From contig NZ_JAPCHY010000009.1 in assembly GCF_026107455.2 (NCBI RefSeq), positions 62,001 through 126,000 on the forward strand: 64,000 nt of DNA, given 5' to 3'. Below the pieces are notes generated by a model. It searched no databases. It was not told the DNA's origin and was given only the letters and a program-made list of their open reading frames with translations. The position numbers and the translations under genes are program-made. Below, one piece after another: positions 25,781 to 34,359 of the stretch (positions are counted from its first letter, which is position 1; the number at the start of each line of letters is the position of its first letter). The DNA comes from Xanthomonas chitinilytica (GTDB lineage Bacteria; Pseudomonadota; Gammaproteobacteria; Xanthomonadales; Xanthomonadaceae).

Positions 25781-26950
25781 TCACCGGCCGGGATACGCCA
25801 GCATCACCACCAGGTCCTCGTCGCCGGTCTGCTGCAGGGCGTGGCTGCTGCCGGCGCGGGTGAGCAGGGCGTGGCCGGGGCCGACCGGGTACTGCTGGCC
25901 ATCGAGCACGTACAGGCCGGTGCCGCTGACGATGTAGTAGATCTCGTCCTTGTGCTGCGGGTGCAGGCCGATGCCCGCGCCCTTGTGCAGTACGCGCTTG
26001 CGCATGACGAACGGCAGGTCGCCGACATCGGCGAAGAACGAGTAGGCGGTGGTGGGGCCGGCGCCGCCGTGCGGGCCGGGCTGTTCGCGGGCGATATCCT
26101 GCTCGCGGATCACCTGCGAACCGTGCGGGTTGGGGCTTTCGGCCGCGGGAACGCGCGGCGGCGGCGGGCCTGCCGGGGCATTCGTCGTTGCGGCCAGCGG
26201 CACGTCGATCGCGCCGCAGTCGATGTCGCGCTTCAGCGCGGCGCCCATTTCCGGCTGCAGTTGCACCCAGCCGCGCATCACCTGGCAGGCCACGGCGGTG
26301 GCACCGGCCAGGCTGAAGTGGGTGCCGTCGGCCTTGCCCTGCCCGGGCACGAACATGAAGTACGGCTGCGCGCCCTGCTCGCCCAGTGCGCGGATCCACG
26401 CCATCGAGCTGGCGTTGAGGTCGATCAGCGGCACCTGCTGTTCGGCGGCCACGCGCTTGACCGCCTGCGTGTACAACCCGTGCGTGTCGAGCAGCGCGCC
26501 GAAGTCGTACAGCAGCCGCGCCACCGGGGTGACCAGCACCGGCGTGGCGCCTTTCCCGCGCGCCAATGCGATGTAGCGCGAGAGGAACCGCGGATAGTCG
26601 CGGTCCGGGTCGGTGTAGCGGGTGGGGTCTTCGAACTTGGCGTCGTTGTGGCCGAACTGGATCAGCAGCACGTCGCCGGCCCGCAGTTCCGCGGCGATCG
26701 CCTCCAGCCGTCCTTCGTCGATGAAGCTGCGTGCGCTGCGTCCGCCGACGGCGTGGTTGCGCACCTGCCACTGCGCCGGGTCCAGCCAGCTCTGCAGCGC
26801 CTGGCCCCAACCGGCCTGCGGCGCGCGGTCCGGGCCATAGCTGGCCGCAGTGGAATCGGCGGCGATGAAGACCCGGTGCGCGGGTTCGGCAGCCACCGCG
26901 GTCGCGGTGGTCGCGCACAGGCTCAGCAGGCAAAGGGCGGGGCGTTTCAT
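25781..26950 (-). CDS. Rhamnogalacturonan acetylesterase-like SGNH hydrolase fused to a cupin
   Basis: Secreted enzyme of 389 residues with two domains. A Sec signal (residues 1-21, ending VAAE) precedes an SGNH/CE12 esterase: IAADSTAASYG holds the Ser nucleophile near residue 33, NHAVGGRS the Gly, QFGHNDAKF the Asn and GTHFSLAG the Asp-His pair (DGTHFS). This fold removes acetyl groups from rhamnogalacturonan. After a Pro-rich linker (residues 255-275), residues 300-385 form a cupin barrel (LHPQHKDEIYYIVSGTGLYV, then GPGHALLTRAGSSHALQQ) with potential metal His/Glu ligands. Last gene of the pectin operon on this strand. The fusion of esterase and cupin is unusual; the cupin may bind or convert a sugar acid. 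Confidence 0.85.
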   Translation of the reverse strand: MKRPALCLLSLCATTATAVAAEPAHRVFIAADSTAASYGPDRAPQAGWGQALQSWLDPAQWQVRNHAVGGRSARSFIDEGRLEAIAAELRAGDVLLIQFGHNDAKFEDPTRYTDPDRDYPRFLSRYIALARGKGATPVLVTPVARLLYDFGALLDTHGLYTQAVKRVAAEQQVPLIDLNASSMAWIRALGEQGAQPYFMFVPGQGKADGTHFSLAGATAVACQVMRGWVQLQPEMGAALKRDIDCGAIDVPLAATTNAPAGPPPPRVPAAESPNPHGSQVIREQDIAREQPGPHGGAGPTTAYSFFADVGDLPFVMRKRVLHKGAGIGLHPQHKDEIYYIVSGTGLYVLDGQQYPVGPGHALLTRAGSSHALQQTGDEDLVVMLAYPGR

Positions 26951-26999
26951 GGCGGGTTGCTCTTCGGCGGGAGCGATCGGATGGAACGGGCTTGCAAAC

Positions 27000-27027
27000 G
27001 ACAAGGGCGCCAGCGGGCGCCCTTGTC
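27000..27027 (-). terminator. Hairpin between RpiB-type and esterase genes
   Basis: A perfect 12-bp stem, GACAAGGGCGCC / GGCGCCCTTGTC, with loop AGCG, 35 bp downstream of the RpiB-type gene. No long T run, so it may weaken rather than stop read-through into the esterase gene, or stabilise the upstream mRNA. Confidence 0.6.
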
Positions 27028-27061
27028 TGCCCGTGGGGGCACTGCAGCGGTGCAGGCGGGC

Positions 27062-27700
27062 TTACTTGCCCAGCACACCCTTCACATAGGCGACGATTTC
27101 GGCGTCCTGCGCGTGGTCGAAGAACGCCTTCTGGAAGCGCTCGCCGCCGACCGCCTGCTTGACCAGTTCCGGGTCGATCGACTTCAGGCCGGCGACGAAA
27201 TCCTTCGACGCGCCCTGCTTGACCTGGGCCAGGATGCCGGCGTTGGTCATCTGCGATTCGCGGCGCTCGGCCGGATAGCCCTGGCCGCGCTCGCCGGCGA
27301 AGGCCTTCTCGAAGATGTAGCGGATGTTGATCTCCGCACCCCAGCCATAGCCCTTGGCGAACGGCAGCGACAGCGCGTTGCCGTTGTTGACCTGGGCGAA
27401 CAGGAAGGCGTCGGTCGGCTCGATGCAGTAGCCGCAGTACACGCCCGGCCACGCATTGAGCGACATCAGCGCGCCCTGCCCGGTGCCGCAACCGGCGACG
27501 ACGAAGTCGACCGCCCTGGCGTTCAGCAGCAGCGCGGCGCAGATGCCCAGGTGGATGTAGGTCAGGCGATGGTCGTTGTCGCCGTCCATGCCGACGTTGA
27601 ACACTTCGTGGCCCTGGGCGGCGGCGACGTCGTTGAGCTGCTGCAGGACCACCGGGTTCTTCGCGGCCTGGCTGAACTCCTGCATCAATGCGATTTTCAT
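27062..27700 (-). CDS. RpiB/LacA/LacB family isomerase, DhuI-like
   Basis: Sugar isomerase of 212 residues. The RpiB-type core is visible: GHEVFNVGMDGDND near residue 30, FVVAGCGTGQGALMSLNAWPG near 65 with the active-site Cys, and NNGNALSLPFAKGYG near 104. Its length and wording are closer to the DhuI type, known in streptococci to isomerise 4-deoxy-L-threo-5-hexosulose-uronate (the unsaturated-uronate product), than to ribose-5-phosphate isomerase. It is in one operon with kduI and kduD, which fits that role, though kduI encodes an unrelated enzyme for the same step. ATG at 27700. Family certain, substrate inferred. Confidence 0.85.
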   Translation of the reverse strand: MKIALMQEFSQAAKNPVVLQQLNDVAAAQGHEVFNVGMDGDNDHRLTYIHLGICAALLLNARAVDFVVAGCGTGQGALMSLNAWPGVYCGYCIEPTDAFLFAQVNNGNALSLPFAKGYGWGAEINIRYIFEKAFAGERGQGYPAERRESQMTNAGILAQVKQGASKDFVAGLKSIDPELVKQAVGGERFQKAFFDHAQDAEIVAYVKGVLGK

Positions 27701-27818
27701 TGCGACACTCTCTTGCGTGGATTGGAAACGTTGCGGCGGATGGAGATGGGACCTGCCCGCTCCCGCCTGCGCGGGGGCGGGCTCTTCCCCCTCGGGCGGG
27801 AGAAGAACGCGTCGGGAT

Positions 27819-28574
27819 TCAGCGCGCCAGCCAGCCGCCGTCGACCGGGATGATGGCGCCGTTGACGTAGTCCGAGGCGCTGGAGGCCAGGAACACGGCG
27901 GCGCCGCCCAGGTCTTCCGGCTTGCCCCAGCGGCCGGCCGGGATGCGGTCGAGGATGGCCTTGCTGCGGTCCTCGTCGGCGCGCAGCTGGGCGGTGTTGT
28001 CGGTGGCCATGTAGCCCGGGGCGATGGCGTTGATGGTCACGCCCTTGCCGGCCCACTCGTTGGCCAGCAGCCGGGTGATGCCGGCGATGCCGCTCTTGGA
28101 CGCGGTGTAGGACGGCACCCGGATCCCGCCCTGGAACGACAGCATCGAGGCGATGTTGATGATCTTGCCGCTGCCCTGGGCGATGAAGTGCTTGCCGGCG
28201 GCCTGGCTCATGAAGAACGCGGACTTGATGTTGACGTTCATCACGTCGTCCCAGTCCTTCTCGCTGAATTCCACCGCATCGGCGCGGCGGATCAGGCCGG
28301 CGTTGTTGACCAGGATGTCGAGGCCGCCGAGGCCTTCGACGGTTTCCCGCACCACGCGCTCGACCGGCTCGATGCTGATCAGGTTGGCCTCGATGTTGAG
28401 GAAGCGGCGGCCCAGCGCGCGCACCTTCGCGGCGGTCTCGTCGGCCGGCACGATGCCGGCGCCGGCGATGTCGGCGCCGGCCGCGGCCAACGCCAGCGCG
28501 ATGCCCTGGCCCAGGCCGGTGTTGGCGCCGGTGACCAGTGCGACCTTGCCTTCGAGACTGAATGGATTCGTCAT
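27819..28574 (-). CDS. kduD: 2-dehydro-3-deoxy-D-gluconate 5-dehydrogenase
   Basis: SDR enzyme of 251 residues that interconverts 2,5-diketo-3-deoxygluconate and 2-keto-3-deoxygluconate with NAD(P)H in pectin breakdown. Rossmann motif TGANTGLGQG near residue 15, NNAG near 90, catalytic YTASK near 155, and the KduD-typical IRRADAVEFSEKDWDDVMNVN and INIASMLSFQGGIRVPSY. Starts at 28574 with a GAGAGG upstream. It is directly downstream of kduI and upstream of the RpiB-type isomerase. It acts in the cytoplasm and feeds the KDG pathway, whose kinase and aldolase are not in the window. Confidence 0.93.
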   Translation of the reverse strand: MTNPFSLEGKVALVTGANTGLGQGIALALAAAGADIAGAGIVPADETAAKVRALGRRFLNIEANLISIEPVERVVRETVEGLGGLDILVNNAGLIRRADAVEFSEKDWDDVMNVNIKSAFFMSQAAGKHFIAQGSGKIINIASMLSFQGGIRVPSYTASKSGIAGITRLLANEWAGKGVTINAIAPGYMATDNTAQLRADEDRSKAILDRIPAGRWGKPEDLGGAAVFLASSASDYVNGAIIPVDGGWLAR

Positions 28575-28637
28575 GATGTTCCTCTCCCTAGCGGTGGTTC
28601 GGGTGCTTGAAGATGCCGGCGCGCCGCGCCGGTGCGG

Positions 28638-29486
28638 TCACTTGAGCTGGCAGATGTCCAGCACGTGCATGTCGGTGTAGTCCAGGTTCTCGCCGCCCAT
28701 CGCCCAGATGAAGGCGTAGTTGCTGGTGCCGGCGCCCATGTGGATCGACCACGGCGGCGAGACCACCGCCTCGTCGTTCTGCATCACGATGTGGCGCTGC
28801 GCCTCCGGCTGACCCATGAAGTGGTAGACGCGGTCGTTCTGGCCCAGGTCGAAGTAGAAATAGACTTCGCTGCGACGGTCGTGCAGGTGCGGCGGCATGG
28901 TGTTCCAGACGCTGCCCGGCTTGAGCACCGTCAGCCCCAGCAGCAGCTGCGAGGACGGGCAGGTGGCCGGCACGATGTACTGGTAGATGGTGCGCTCGTT
29001 GCTGGTTTCCAGCGCGCCGCGCTCCAGCGCCACGGCGTCCTTGATCGACAGCTGCCGGGTCTCGAAACGCGCATGCGCCGGCGTCGAGACCAGGTAGAAC
29101 CGCGCCGGGGTGGCGGCATCGTCCGAGGCGAACACCACCTCCTCGCTGCCCATCGCCACGTACAAGCCGTCCTTCGGGCCGAGCGCGTAGGCGGTGCCGT
29201 CCACGGTCACCGTGCCGGCGCCGGCACCGACGTTGATCACGCCCAGCTCGCGCCGCTCCAGGAACGGATGGCCGGCGGCCGAGGCCGGCTCGGTCTGCCG
29301 GGGCAGCGCCACCGGGCCGTCGACCGGCGCCGCGCCCCCGATCACGAAGCGTTCGTAGTGGGTGTAGTTCAGGCGGATCCGGCCGGCGGCAAACAGCTGG
29401 TCGACCAGGTACAGATCGCGCAGCTCATCGTTGCTGGCGCCGTGCACCACGCCGGGATGGGTTGCGTAGTAGGTCTTCTGGTACAT
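28638..29486 (-). CDS. kduI: 5-dehydro-4-deoxy-D-glucuronate isomerase
   Basis: Cupin-fold isomerase of 282 residues acting on the unsaturated uronate from pectate or oligogalacturonide cleavage. Typical KduI wording: [11 protein letters not shown] near residue 45, [16 protein letters not shown] near 85, the metal-binding [16 protein letters not shown] near 195 (two His and Glu) and [25 protein letters not shown] near 245. Start at 29486 ([11 protein letters not shown]). A LacI-type operator lies 60 bp upstream (29545-29560), so it is the first gene of a kduI-kduD-RpiB-esterase unit under control of the neighbouring LacI gene. Confidence 0.95.
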   Translation of the reverse strand: MYQKTYYATHPGVVHGASNDELRDLYLVDQLFAAGRIRLNYTHYERFVIGGAAPVDGPVALPRQTEPASAAGHPFLERRELGVINVGAGAGTVTVDGTAYALGPKDGLYVAMGSEEVVFASDDAATPARFYLVSTPAHARFETRQLSIKDAVALERGALETSNERTIYQYIVPATCPSSQLLLGLTVLKPGSVWNTMPPHLHDRRSEVYFYFDLGQNDRVYHFMGQPEAQRHIVMQNDEAVVSPPWSIHMGAGTSNYAFIWAMGGENLDYTDMHVLDICQLK

Positions 29487-29544
29487 GGTGACCTCCAGGA
29501 GCCGCAAGGCGGCCAGCGGGACTGGGGGCATTCTAGCCAATTAT

Positions 29545-29560
29545 GGAAACCGGTGTCATT
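29545..29560 (-). promoter_or_regulatory. LacI-type operator upstream of kduI
   Basis: The sequence AATGACACCGGTTTCC (minus strand) is an imperfect palindrome around a central CG, as LacI-family proteins bind. Fourteen bases (AATGACACCGGTTT) are repeated exactly at 36287-36300 in the other promoter of this cluster. Confidence 0.7.
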
Positions 29561-29612
29561 TTGCGCTGCAAGGTGGGCGGAGACGGCACATTGGCCGCTC
29601 CTGCGCGCCCTT

Positions 29613-29680
29613 GCAGGAGCGACGCCAGTCGCGACCGGGCATTACCGGGAAAGCCCCGTCGCGACTGGCGTCGCTCCTGC
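29613..29680. repeat. REP-like palindrome 2 (paired)
   Basis: Two perfect 23-base arms starting GCAGGAGCGACGCCAGTCGC, separated by 22 bases. Same core as the elements at 8988 and 32450. It lies between kduI (start 29486) and the end of the LacI gene (29712), where it could act as a transcript-end or mRNA-stabilising structure. Confidence 0.9.
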
Positions 29681-29711
29681 GGGATCCCGGCGGCGACCCA
29701 CGGTTCCCGCC

Positions 29712-30770
29712 TCAATCCTCGGGCGGCTGGCAGGAATCGCGCACGATCAGGTGCGGGCGCACGCTGGCCATCGGCAGCGCGCTCTGGCCTTCGGGCTGGA
29801 TCAGCATGGCCGCCGCTGTTCTCCCGGTGTCACGGGTATGGCGCCGCACCGAGGTCAGCGACGGCCACAGCCGCGAGGCCAGCGGGCTGTCGTCGTAGCC
29901 GACGATGGACAGCTGGCGCGGGATGTTGATGCCGGCGCGCATGGCCACCTTGTAGACGCCGGCGGCCATCTCGTCGTTGCCGGTGAAGATGGCCGTGGGG
30001 CGTTGCTTGCCCAGCAGCAGCTTCTCGGCCGCGGCCACGCCGGACTCGAAGGTATAGCCGGCCTCGATGATGCGCGCCGGGGGCAGTTCGATGCCGCGCT
30101 GCTGCAGCGCCTCGATGAAACCGGCGGTGCGTTCGTGCGCCGAGCGGTAGGCCGACGGGCCGGTGATCAGCGCGATGTCGCGGTGACCCAGCGACAGCAG
30201 GTAGTCGGCGGCCTCGGCGGCGCCGTCGCGGTCGTGGGTGATCACCATCTGCGAGGTGTCGTCCAGCGGCAGCGAGGCGATGCGGGTGAAGCGGCAGCCG
30301 ATCTCCTCCAGCATGTCGGCCAGCGCCTGGTCTTCGGAGGCGCGCGGCACCAGGATCACCCCGTGCAGCTTCTGCTGCTGCACGAAGCGGCGCACGCCCT
30401 CGATGTAGCCGGGGCTGCGGGTATCGCACGGGTGTACCACCAGCTCGAAGCTGGAGCCGCGCAGCGCGTCGAGCGCGCCGTACTGCATGTCGACGATGTA
30501 CTGCGCGGTGGGGTTGTCGTAGACCATGCCGATCAGGAACGAGCGCCGGAACGCCAGTCCGCGCGCCAGCGGGTCCGGCGCATAGCCGACCTCGCGCATC
30601 AGCGCCTCGACCTTCTCGCGCGTGTCCTTACGCACCAGCGGCGAGTTGTTGATGATGCGCGAGACCGTCTTCTTGGAAACGCCCGACAGCCGCGCGATGT
30701 CGTTGATCGTTGCGGCCTTGCCCCGGGTCTTGGGGGCGGTCTCGGCGTCGGTCTTGTTGCGCAGGGACAT
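29712..30770 (-). CDS. LacI family regulator of the pectin/uronate genes
   Basis: Repressor of 352 residues with an N-terminal LacI helix-turn-helix and hinge (TINDIARLSGVSKKTVSRII near residue 21, hinge DPLARGLAFRRS near 65) and a periplasmic-binding-like sugar domain (VDMQYGALDALRG, GVILVPRASED, TGNDEMAAGVY, IVGYDDSPLASRLWPSLTSV). It sits between GH43 and kduI in the same strand. The repeated AATGACACCGGTTT sites at kduI and at the FAH/hydrolase promoter are its probable operators; the inducer is likely KDG or a related intermediate, as for other uronate regulators. ATG at 30770. Confidence 0.88.
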   Translation of the reverse strand: MSLRNKTDAETAPKTRGKAATINDIARLSGVSKKTVSRIINNSPLVRKDTREKVEALMREVGYAPDPLARGLAFRRSFLIGMVYDNPTAQYIVDMQYGALDALRGSSFELVVHPCDTRSPGYIEGVRRFVQQQKLHGVILVPRASEDQALADMLEEIGCRFTRIASLPLDDTSQMVITHDRDGAAEAADYLLSLGHRDIALITGPSAYRSAHERTAGFIEALQQRGIELPPARIIEAGYTFESGVAAAEKLLLGKQRPTAIFTGNDEMAAGVYKVAMRAGINIPRQLSIVGYDDSPLASRLWPSLTSVRRHTRDTGRTAAAMLIQPEGQSALPMASVRPHLIVRDSCQPPED

Positions 30771-30813
30771 GATTCTCCAACCGTCTAGTGCAGGGTCGTA
30801 TCGGGCCGCGCGC

Positions 30814-32412
30814 TCAATCCAGCACGCGGTAGCGGAAGTGGCGGAAGTGGACCTTGCCGGAGCCGGCCGCATACAGCGCCGGCCTCAGCGCCAGGAATTG
30901 TCCCGCGACATTGTGATGGTAGCCGGAGACTTCCATCTGCACCGGATACTTTTTCCAGGTCTTGCCGTCCTTGGAGGAATGGAAGGTGACGATATGGCGG
31001 TCGTTGCTCACCCGCAGCCACAGCCTGCCCCCGGTCCGGCTGGGTTGCAGCCGGGCGGGCCGCTCCTCGCCGTAGCGGTGCATGATGAACTCCTCGCCGT
31101 TGCTGCCCACGCCGACATACAGCCGGCTGCTGTAGAACAGCAGCGCCCCGCCCACCGCCCCGGGCTCGATCTCCAGCTCCACCTCGTACTGGTAGCCAGT
31201 ATCGCCGGCGATGGCGGTCAATGGCGAACTGTCGCGCGGGGTCTGGCCCTTGCCCTGCAGGCTCATCACGCCCTTGCCGAAGGCCAGGCGCCGTTCTTCG
31301 TCCTCGCCCGGGTCGAAGAACGACCACTGCGGACCCAGCTTGCCGGCGGTGAACTCGTCCGACAGCGCCATCCCATGCTGCACCGCAGTACCGGCCGGCT
31401 TGGCCAGCGCCTGGCCCAGGTCGCCGCCCCTGGCCAGGAACCAGCCATCGGCGGTCCACTCGATCGGCTCCAGCAGCATCTGCCGGCCCAGCGTCCAGTA
31501 GCCGTTCTCGTAGCCGTGGTAGACCATCCAGTCGCGGCCGTCGGTACCTTCGACGAGGGTGGCGTGGCCGCGCGACCACCACGGCTCGCTGGCCGATCGC
31601 GTGCGCACGATCGGGTTGTGCGGCGAGTTCTCCCACGGCCCATGGATCGAGCGCGAGCGCGCGCTGATGACCATGTGCCCGGTCGGCGGGCCGGCGGTGC
31701 CGCCCACCGCGGTGGTCATGTAGTACCAGCCGTCGCGGAAGCTGATCTTCGGTCCTTCCTGGGCGTAGGCTTCCACGTCCCAGCTCTCCGGATAGCGCCA
31801 GCCGTCGTAGACGTGCCGGGGTTCGCCGACCACGCTCAGGCCGTCATCGGACAACTGCACGTAGTCGCCGGCCGACAGGAACAGGTAGCGCTTGCCATCC
31901 TCGCCCACCGCGTGGCCCGGGTCGATGTACCTGCCCAGGCCCAGCTCCACCGGTTCGCTCCAGGGGCCGCGGATGTCGTCGGCCCAGACCACGAAGTTGC
32001 TGCGGCTGAAACCCTCGGTGCCGCCGCGGCGGGCAGGGAAATAGATGTAGTAGCGGCCTTCGTGCTTGACGATGTCCGGCGCCCAGATCGAGCCGACGTT
32101 GCGGGTGACGGCGTGGCCGAGCGGCTGCCAGTTGACCAGGTCGCGCGAATGCCAGATCGGCAGGCCCGGATAGGCATCGAACGAGGACAGCGTGAGGTAG
32201 TAGTCGTCGCCGTCCTTGAGCACCGACGGATCGGGACGGTCGCCGGCCAGCACCGGGTTGAGGAAGGTGCCATCGCCGAGATCGGCCTGGCGCTGGTTCT
32301 CGATGCCGCGCTTCCACGCCGGCCGCGCCGCCGGTTCGGCCGCGGCGGCAGCCGCCGGCAGCCAGGACGCGGCCAGCGCCGCCAGCAGCAACCACAGGTT
32401 CCATTTCCGCAT
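30814..32412 (-). CDS. Glycoside hydrolase family 43 with C-terminal beta-sandwich
   Basis: Secreted glycosidase of 532 residues with a signal peptide (residues 1-25, AAAAAAE). The five-bladed GH43 propeller covers about 45-345: the base Asp in GDRPDPSVLKDG, the pKa-modulating Asp in GSIWAPDIVKH and the acid Glu in YAQEGPKISFRDGWYYM. The last 180 residues form the concanavalin-like domain of beta-xylosidase/arabinofuranosidase members (DEFTAGKLGPQWSFFDPGED onward). It probably trims arabinose or xylose from pectin side chains. It follows the TRAP permease genes and precedes the LacI gene. Confidence 0.9.
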   Translation of the reverse strand: MRKWNLWLLLAALAASWLPAAAAAAEPAARPAWKRGIENQRQADLGDGTFLNPVLAGDRPDPSVLKDGDDYYLTLSSFDAYPGLPIWHSRDLVNWQPLGHAVTRNVGSIWAPDIVKHEGRYYIYFPARRGGTEGFSRSNFVVWADDIRGPWSEPVELGLGRYIDPGHAVGEDGKRYLFLSAGDYVQLSDDGLSVVGEPRHVYDGWRYPESWDVEAYAQEGPKISFRDGWYYMTTAVGGTAGPPTGHMVISARSRSIHGPWENSPHNPIVRTRSASEPWWSRGHATLVEGTDGRDWMVYHGYENGYWTLGRQMLLEPIEWTADGWFLARGGDLGQALAKPAGTAVQHGMALSDEFTAGKLGPQWSFFDPGEDEERRLAFGKGVMSLQGKGQTPRDSSPLTAIAGDTGYQYEVELEIEPGAVGGALLFYSSRLYVGVGSNGEEFIMHRYGEERPARLQPSRTGGRLWLRVSNDRHIVTFHSSKDGKTWKKYPVQMEVSGYHHNVAGQFLALRPALYAAGSGKVHFRHFRYRVLD

Positions 32413-32449
32413 CGCGTTTCCTCCGGGTGGTTCTTTGGCTTTGGCTTCT

Positions 32450-32517
32450 GTAGGAGCGACGTCAGTCGCGAAGTGGCCTTCCCGGTAAAGCCCCCTCGCG
32501 ACTGACGCCGCTCCTAC
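32450..32517. repeat. REP-like palindrome 3 (paired)
   Basis: Arms of 22 bases (GTAGGAGCGACGTCAGTCGC and complement, one mismatch) around a 24-base spacer. The spacer shares CCGGNAAAGCCCC with that of the element at 29613, so the two are copies of one element. It lies between the TRAP large-permease gene and GH43. Confidence 0.9.
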
Positions 32518-32541
32518 ACGGGAACGGGACGGCCGCCGCGC

Positions 32542-33825
32542 TCAGCTGCGCAGCAGCTGCGGCAGCCACAGCGACAGCTGCGGGAAGAAGGCCACCACCA
32601 GCAGCACGCCCAGCCCGGCGAACCAGAACGGCCAGATCGTGCGCATGCTCTCGCCGACACTGATCTTGCCGATGGCGGTGCCGATGAACAGCACCGAGCC
32701 CACCGGCGGCGTCACCAGGCCCAGGCCGCCGGTCAGCACCAGCACCAGGCCGAAGTGGATCGGGTCGATGCCGTAGGCGCGCGCCACCGGCAGGAAGATC
32801 GGCGTGCAGATCAGGATCATCGGCGCCAGGTCCATGAAGGTGCCCAGCAGCAGCAGCATCACCACGATCATCAGCAGCACCATCGTCTTGCTGTGCGCGA
32901 ACGACTGCAGGAACTCCACCGCGGCCGACGGCACCTGCAGGTAGGCCAGCAGCCAGCCGAACACGGCGGCGGTGGCGATCACGAACAGGATCACGCCGGT
33001 GCTGCGCGCGGCATGGGTCACCGTCTCCAGGAACTCGCGCAGCCGCAGCTGGCGGTACAGCACCGTGGTCACCAGCAACGCATAGACCACGGCGATGGCC
33101 GCGCTCTCGACCGCGGTGAAGATGCCGGCGCGGATGCCGATGAAGATCAGCGCCACCAGCCCCAGCCCGGGCAACGCCGAGACCAGCCGCAGCAGCACCA
33201 CGCGGATCCCGGGAAACACTTCCACGCCGTAGCCGCGGCGGCGCGCCACCACGTAACCGGTGACCATCAGCGCCGCGGTCATCAGCAGCGCCGGCACGAT
33301 GCCGGCGGCGAACAGGTCGGCGATGGACAGCCCGCCGCCGGCCGCGGCCGAGAACAGGATCAGGTTGTGCGAGGGCGGCACGAGAAGCGCGACCAGGGCG
33401 GCGGTGATGCTGACGTTGACCGCGAAGTCGCGGTCGTAGCCGCGCTTGACCATCTGCGGGATCATCGTGCCGCCCACCGCGGAGACGTCGGCGATGGCCG
33501 AACCGGACACGCCGCCGAAGAACAGCGAGGACAGGATCGACACCTGGCCCAGGCCGCCGCGCATGCGCCCGACCAGCGACGAGGCCAGCGCGATCAGGCG
33601 CTCGGAGATGCCGCCGCGCATCATGATCTCGCCGGCGAAGATGAACAGCGGAATGGCGATCAGCGAGGCCGAGCCGGTGCCGGCCGAGACCTGCTGCACC
33701 AGCACGATGCTGGGCAGGTCCAGGTACAGCAGCGTGGCCAGCGCCGCGGCGGCCAGCGCGTAGGCCACCGGCACGCCGATCAGCAGCAGGATCGCGAAGA
33801 CGGCGAACAGGATTGCGATACCCAT
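32542..33825 (-). CDS. TRAP transporter large permease (DctM type)
   Basis: Inner-membrane protein of 427 residues with about twelve hydrophobic segments, the ion-coupled large subunit of a tripartite TRAP transporter. It begins MGIAILFAVFAILLLIGVPV and has the conserved GGVSGSAIADVSAVGGTMIP and LVPPSHNLILFS near residues 100-150 and LTGGLGLVTPPVGSVLFIG near 380. It forms one operon with the small permease (3 bp upstream) and the binding protein. In this context the substrate is likely a uronate or other sugar acid released from pectin. Confidence 0.93.
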   Translation of the reverse strand: MGIAILFAVFAILLLIGVPVAYALAAAALATLLYLDLPSIVLVQQVSAGTGSASLIAIPLFIFAGEIMMRGGISERLIALASSLVGRMRGGLGQVSILSSLFFGGVSGSAIADVSAVGGTMIPQMVKRGYDRDFAVNVSITAALVALLVPPSHNLILFSAAAGGGLSIADLFAAGIVPALLMTAALMVTGYVVARRRGYGVEVFPGIRVVLLRLVSALPGLGLVALIFIGIRAGIFTAVESAAIAVVYALLVTTVLYRQLRLREFLETVTHAARSTGVILFVIATAAVFGWLLAYLQVPSAAVEFLQSFAHSKTMVLLMIVVMLLLLGTFMDLAPMILICTPIFLPVARAYGIDPIHFGLVLVLTGGLGLVTPPVGSVLFIGTAIGKISVGESMRTIWPFWFAGLGVLLVVAFFPQLSLWLPQLLRS

Positions 33826-33828
33826 GGC

Positions 33829-34347
33829 TCAGCGGACTCCTTCGGCAGCGGCCGGGCGCAGCGACAGCACCAGCCGGTTCAATGCGAAAACCGCCATCAG
33901 CGCGCCGCCCACGCACAGCGGCAGGTAGTTGATGCTCTGCGGCATCGGCGCGCCGGCGGCCTTGATGTGCAGGCCGTCGACCAGCAGGATCGCCGCCCAG
34001 TACGCCAGCACCGCACCGATGGCGGCGATCACCAGCGGCACGATCGTGTCGATGCAGCGGCGCACGCCCGGCCTGACGTGGTCGTGCAGCAGGTAGAAGC
34101 CGAAATGGCGGTTGGTATACACGCCGGCGGCCGCGCCCAGGCTCATCGCCGTGCTCAGCAGCAGCAGCGTGACCGGCTCGGTCCAGCTGGGCGAGTCGTT
34201 GATGACGTAGCGGGCGAACACCTGCCAGGCCTGCACCACCACCAGCCCCAGCAGGGCGGCCACGGCGGTATGGATGGCGACGTCGGCGAGCACGGCCAGC
34301 AGCCGCTGGACGCCGGTCGGCGCGGGAGTGTGGGTCGTTTGGGACAT
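33829..34347 (-). CDS. TRAP transporter small permease (DctQ type)
   Basis: Inner-membrane protein of 172 residues with four helices: AVAALLGLVVVQAWQVFARY, the loop INDSPSWTEPVTLLLLSTAM typical of DctQ (W-E-E-like conserved site), GAVLAYWAAILLVDGL and LCVGGALMAVFALNRLVLSL. It lies 12 bp after the binding-protein gene and just before the large permease, completing a DctP-Q-M order. Confidence 0.9.
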   Translation of the reverse strand: MSQTTHTPAPTGVQRLLAVLADVAIHTAVAALLGLVVVQAWQVFARYVINDSPSWTEPVTLLLLSTAMSLGAAAGVYTNRHFGFYLLHDHVRPGVRRCIDTIVPLVIAAIGAVLAYWAAILLVDGLHIKAAGAPMPQSINYLPLCVGGALMAVFALNRLVLSLRPAAAEGVR

Positions 34348-34359
34348 TCGCGTCGGGCC

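Noticed and set aside
27000-27027. Perfect hairpin as part of a riboswitch
   Set aside because: A lone 12-bp stem with four-base loop and no other conserved pairing; a transcript end is simpler.
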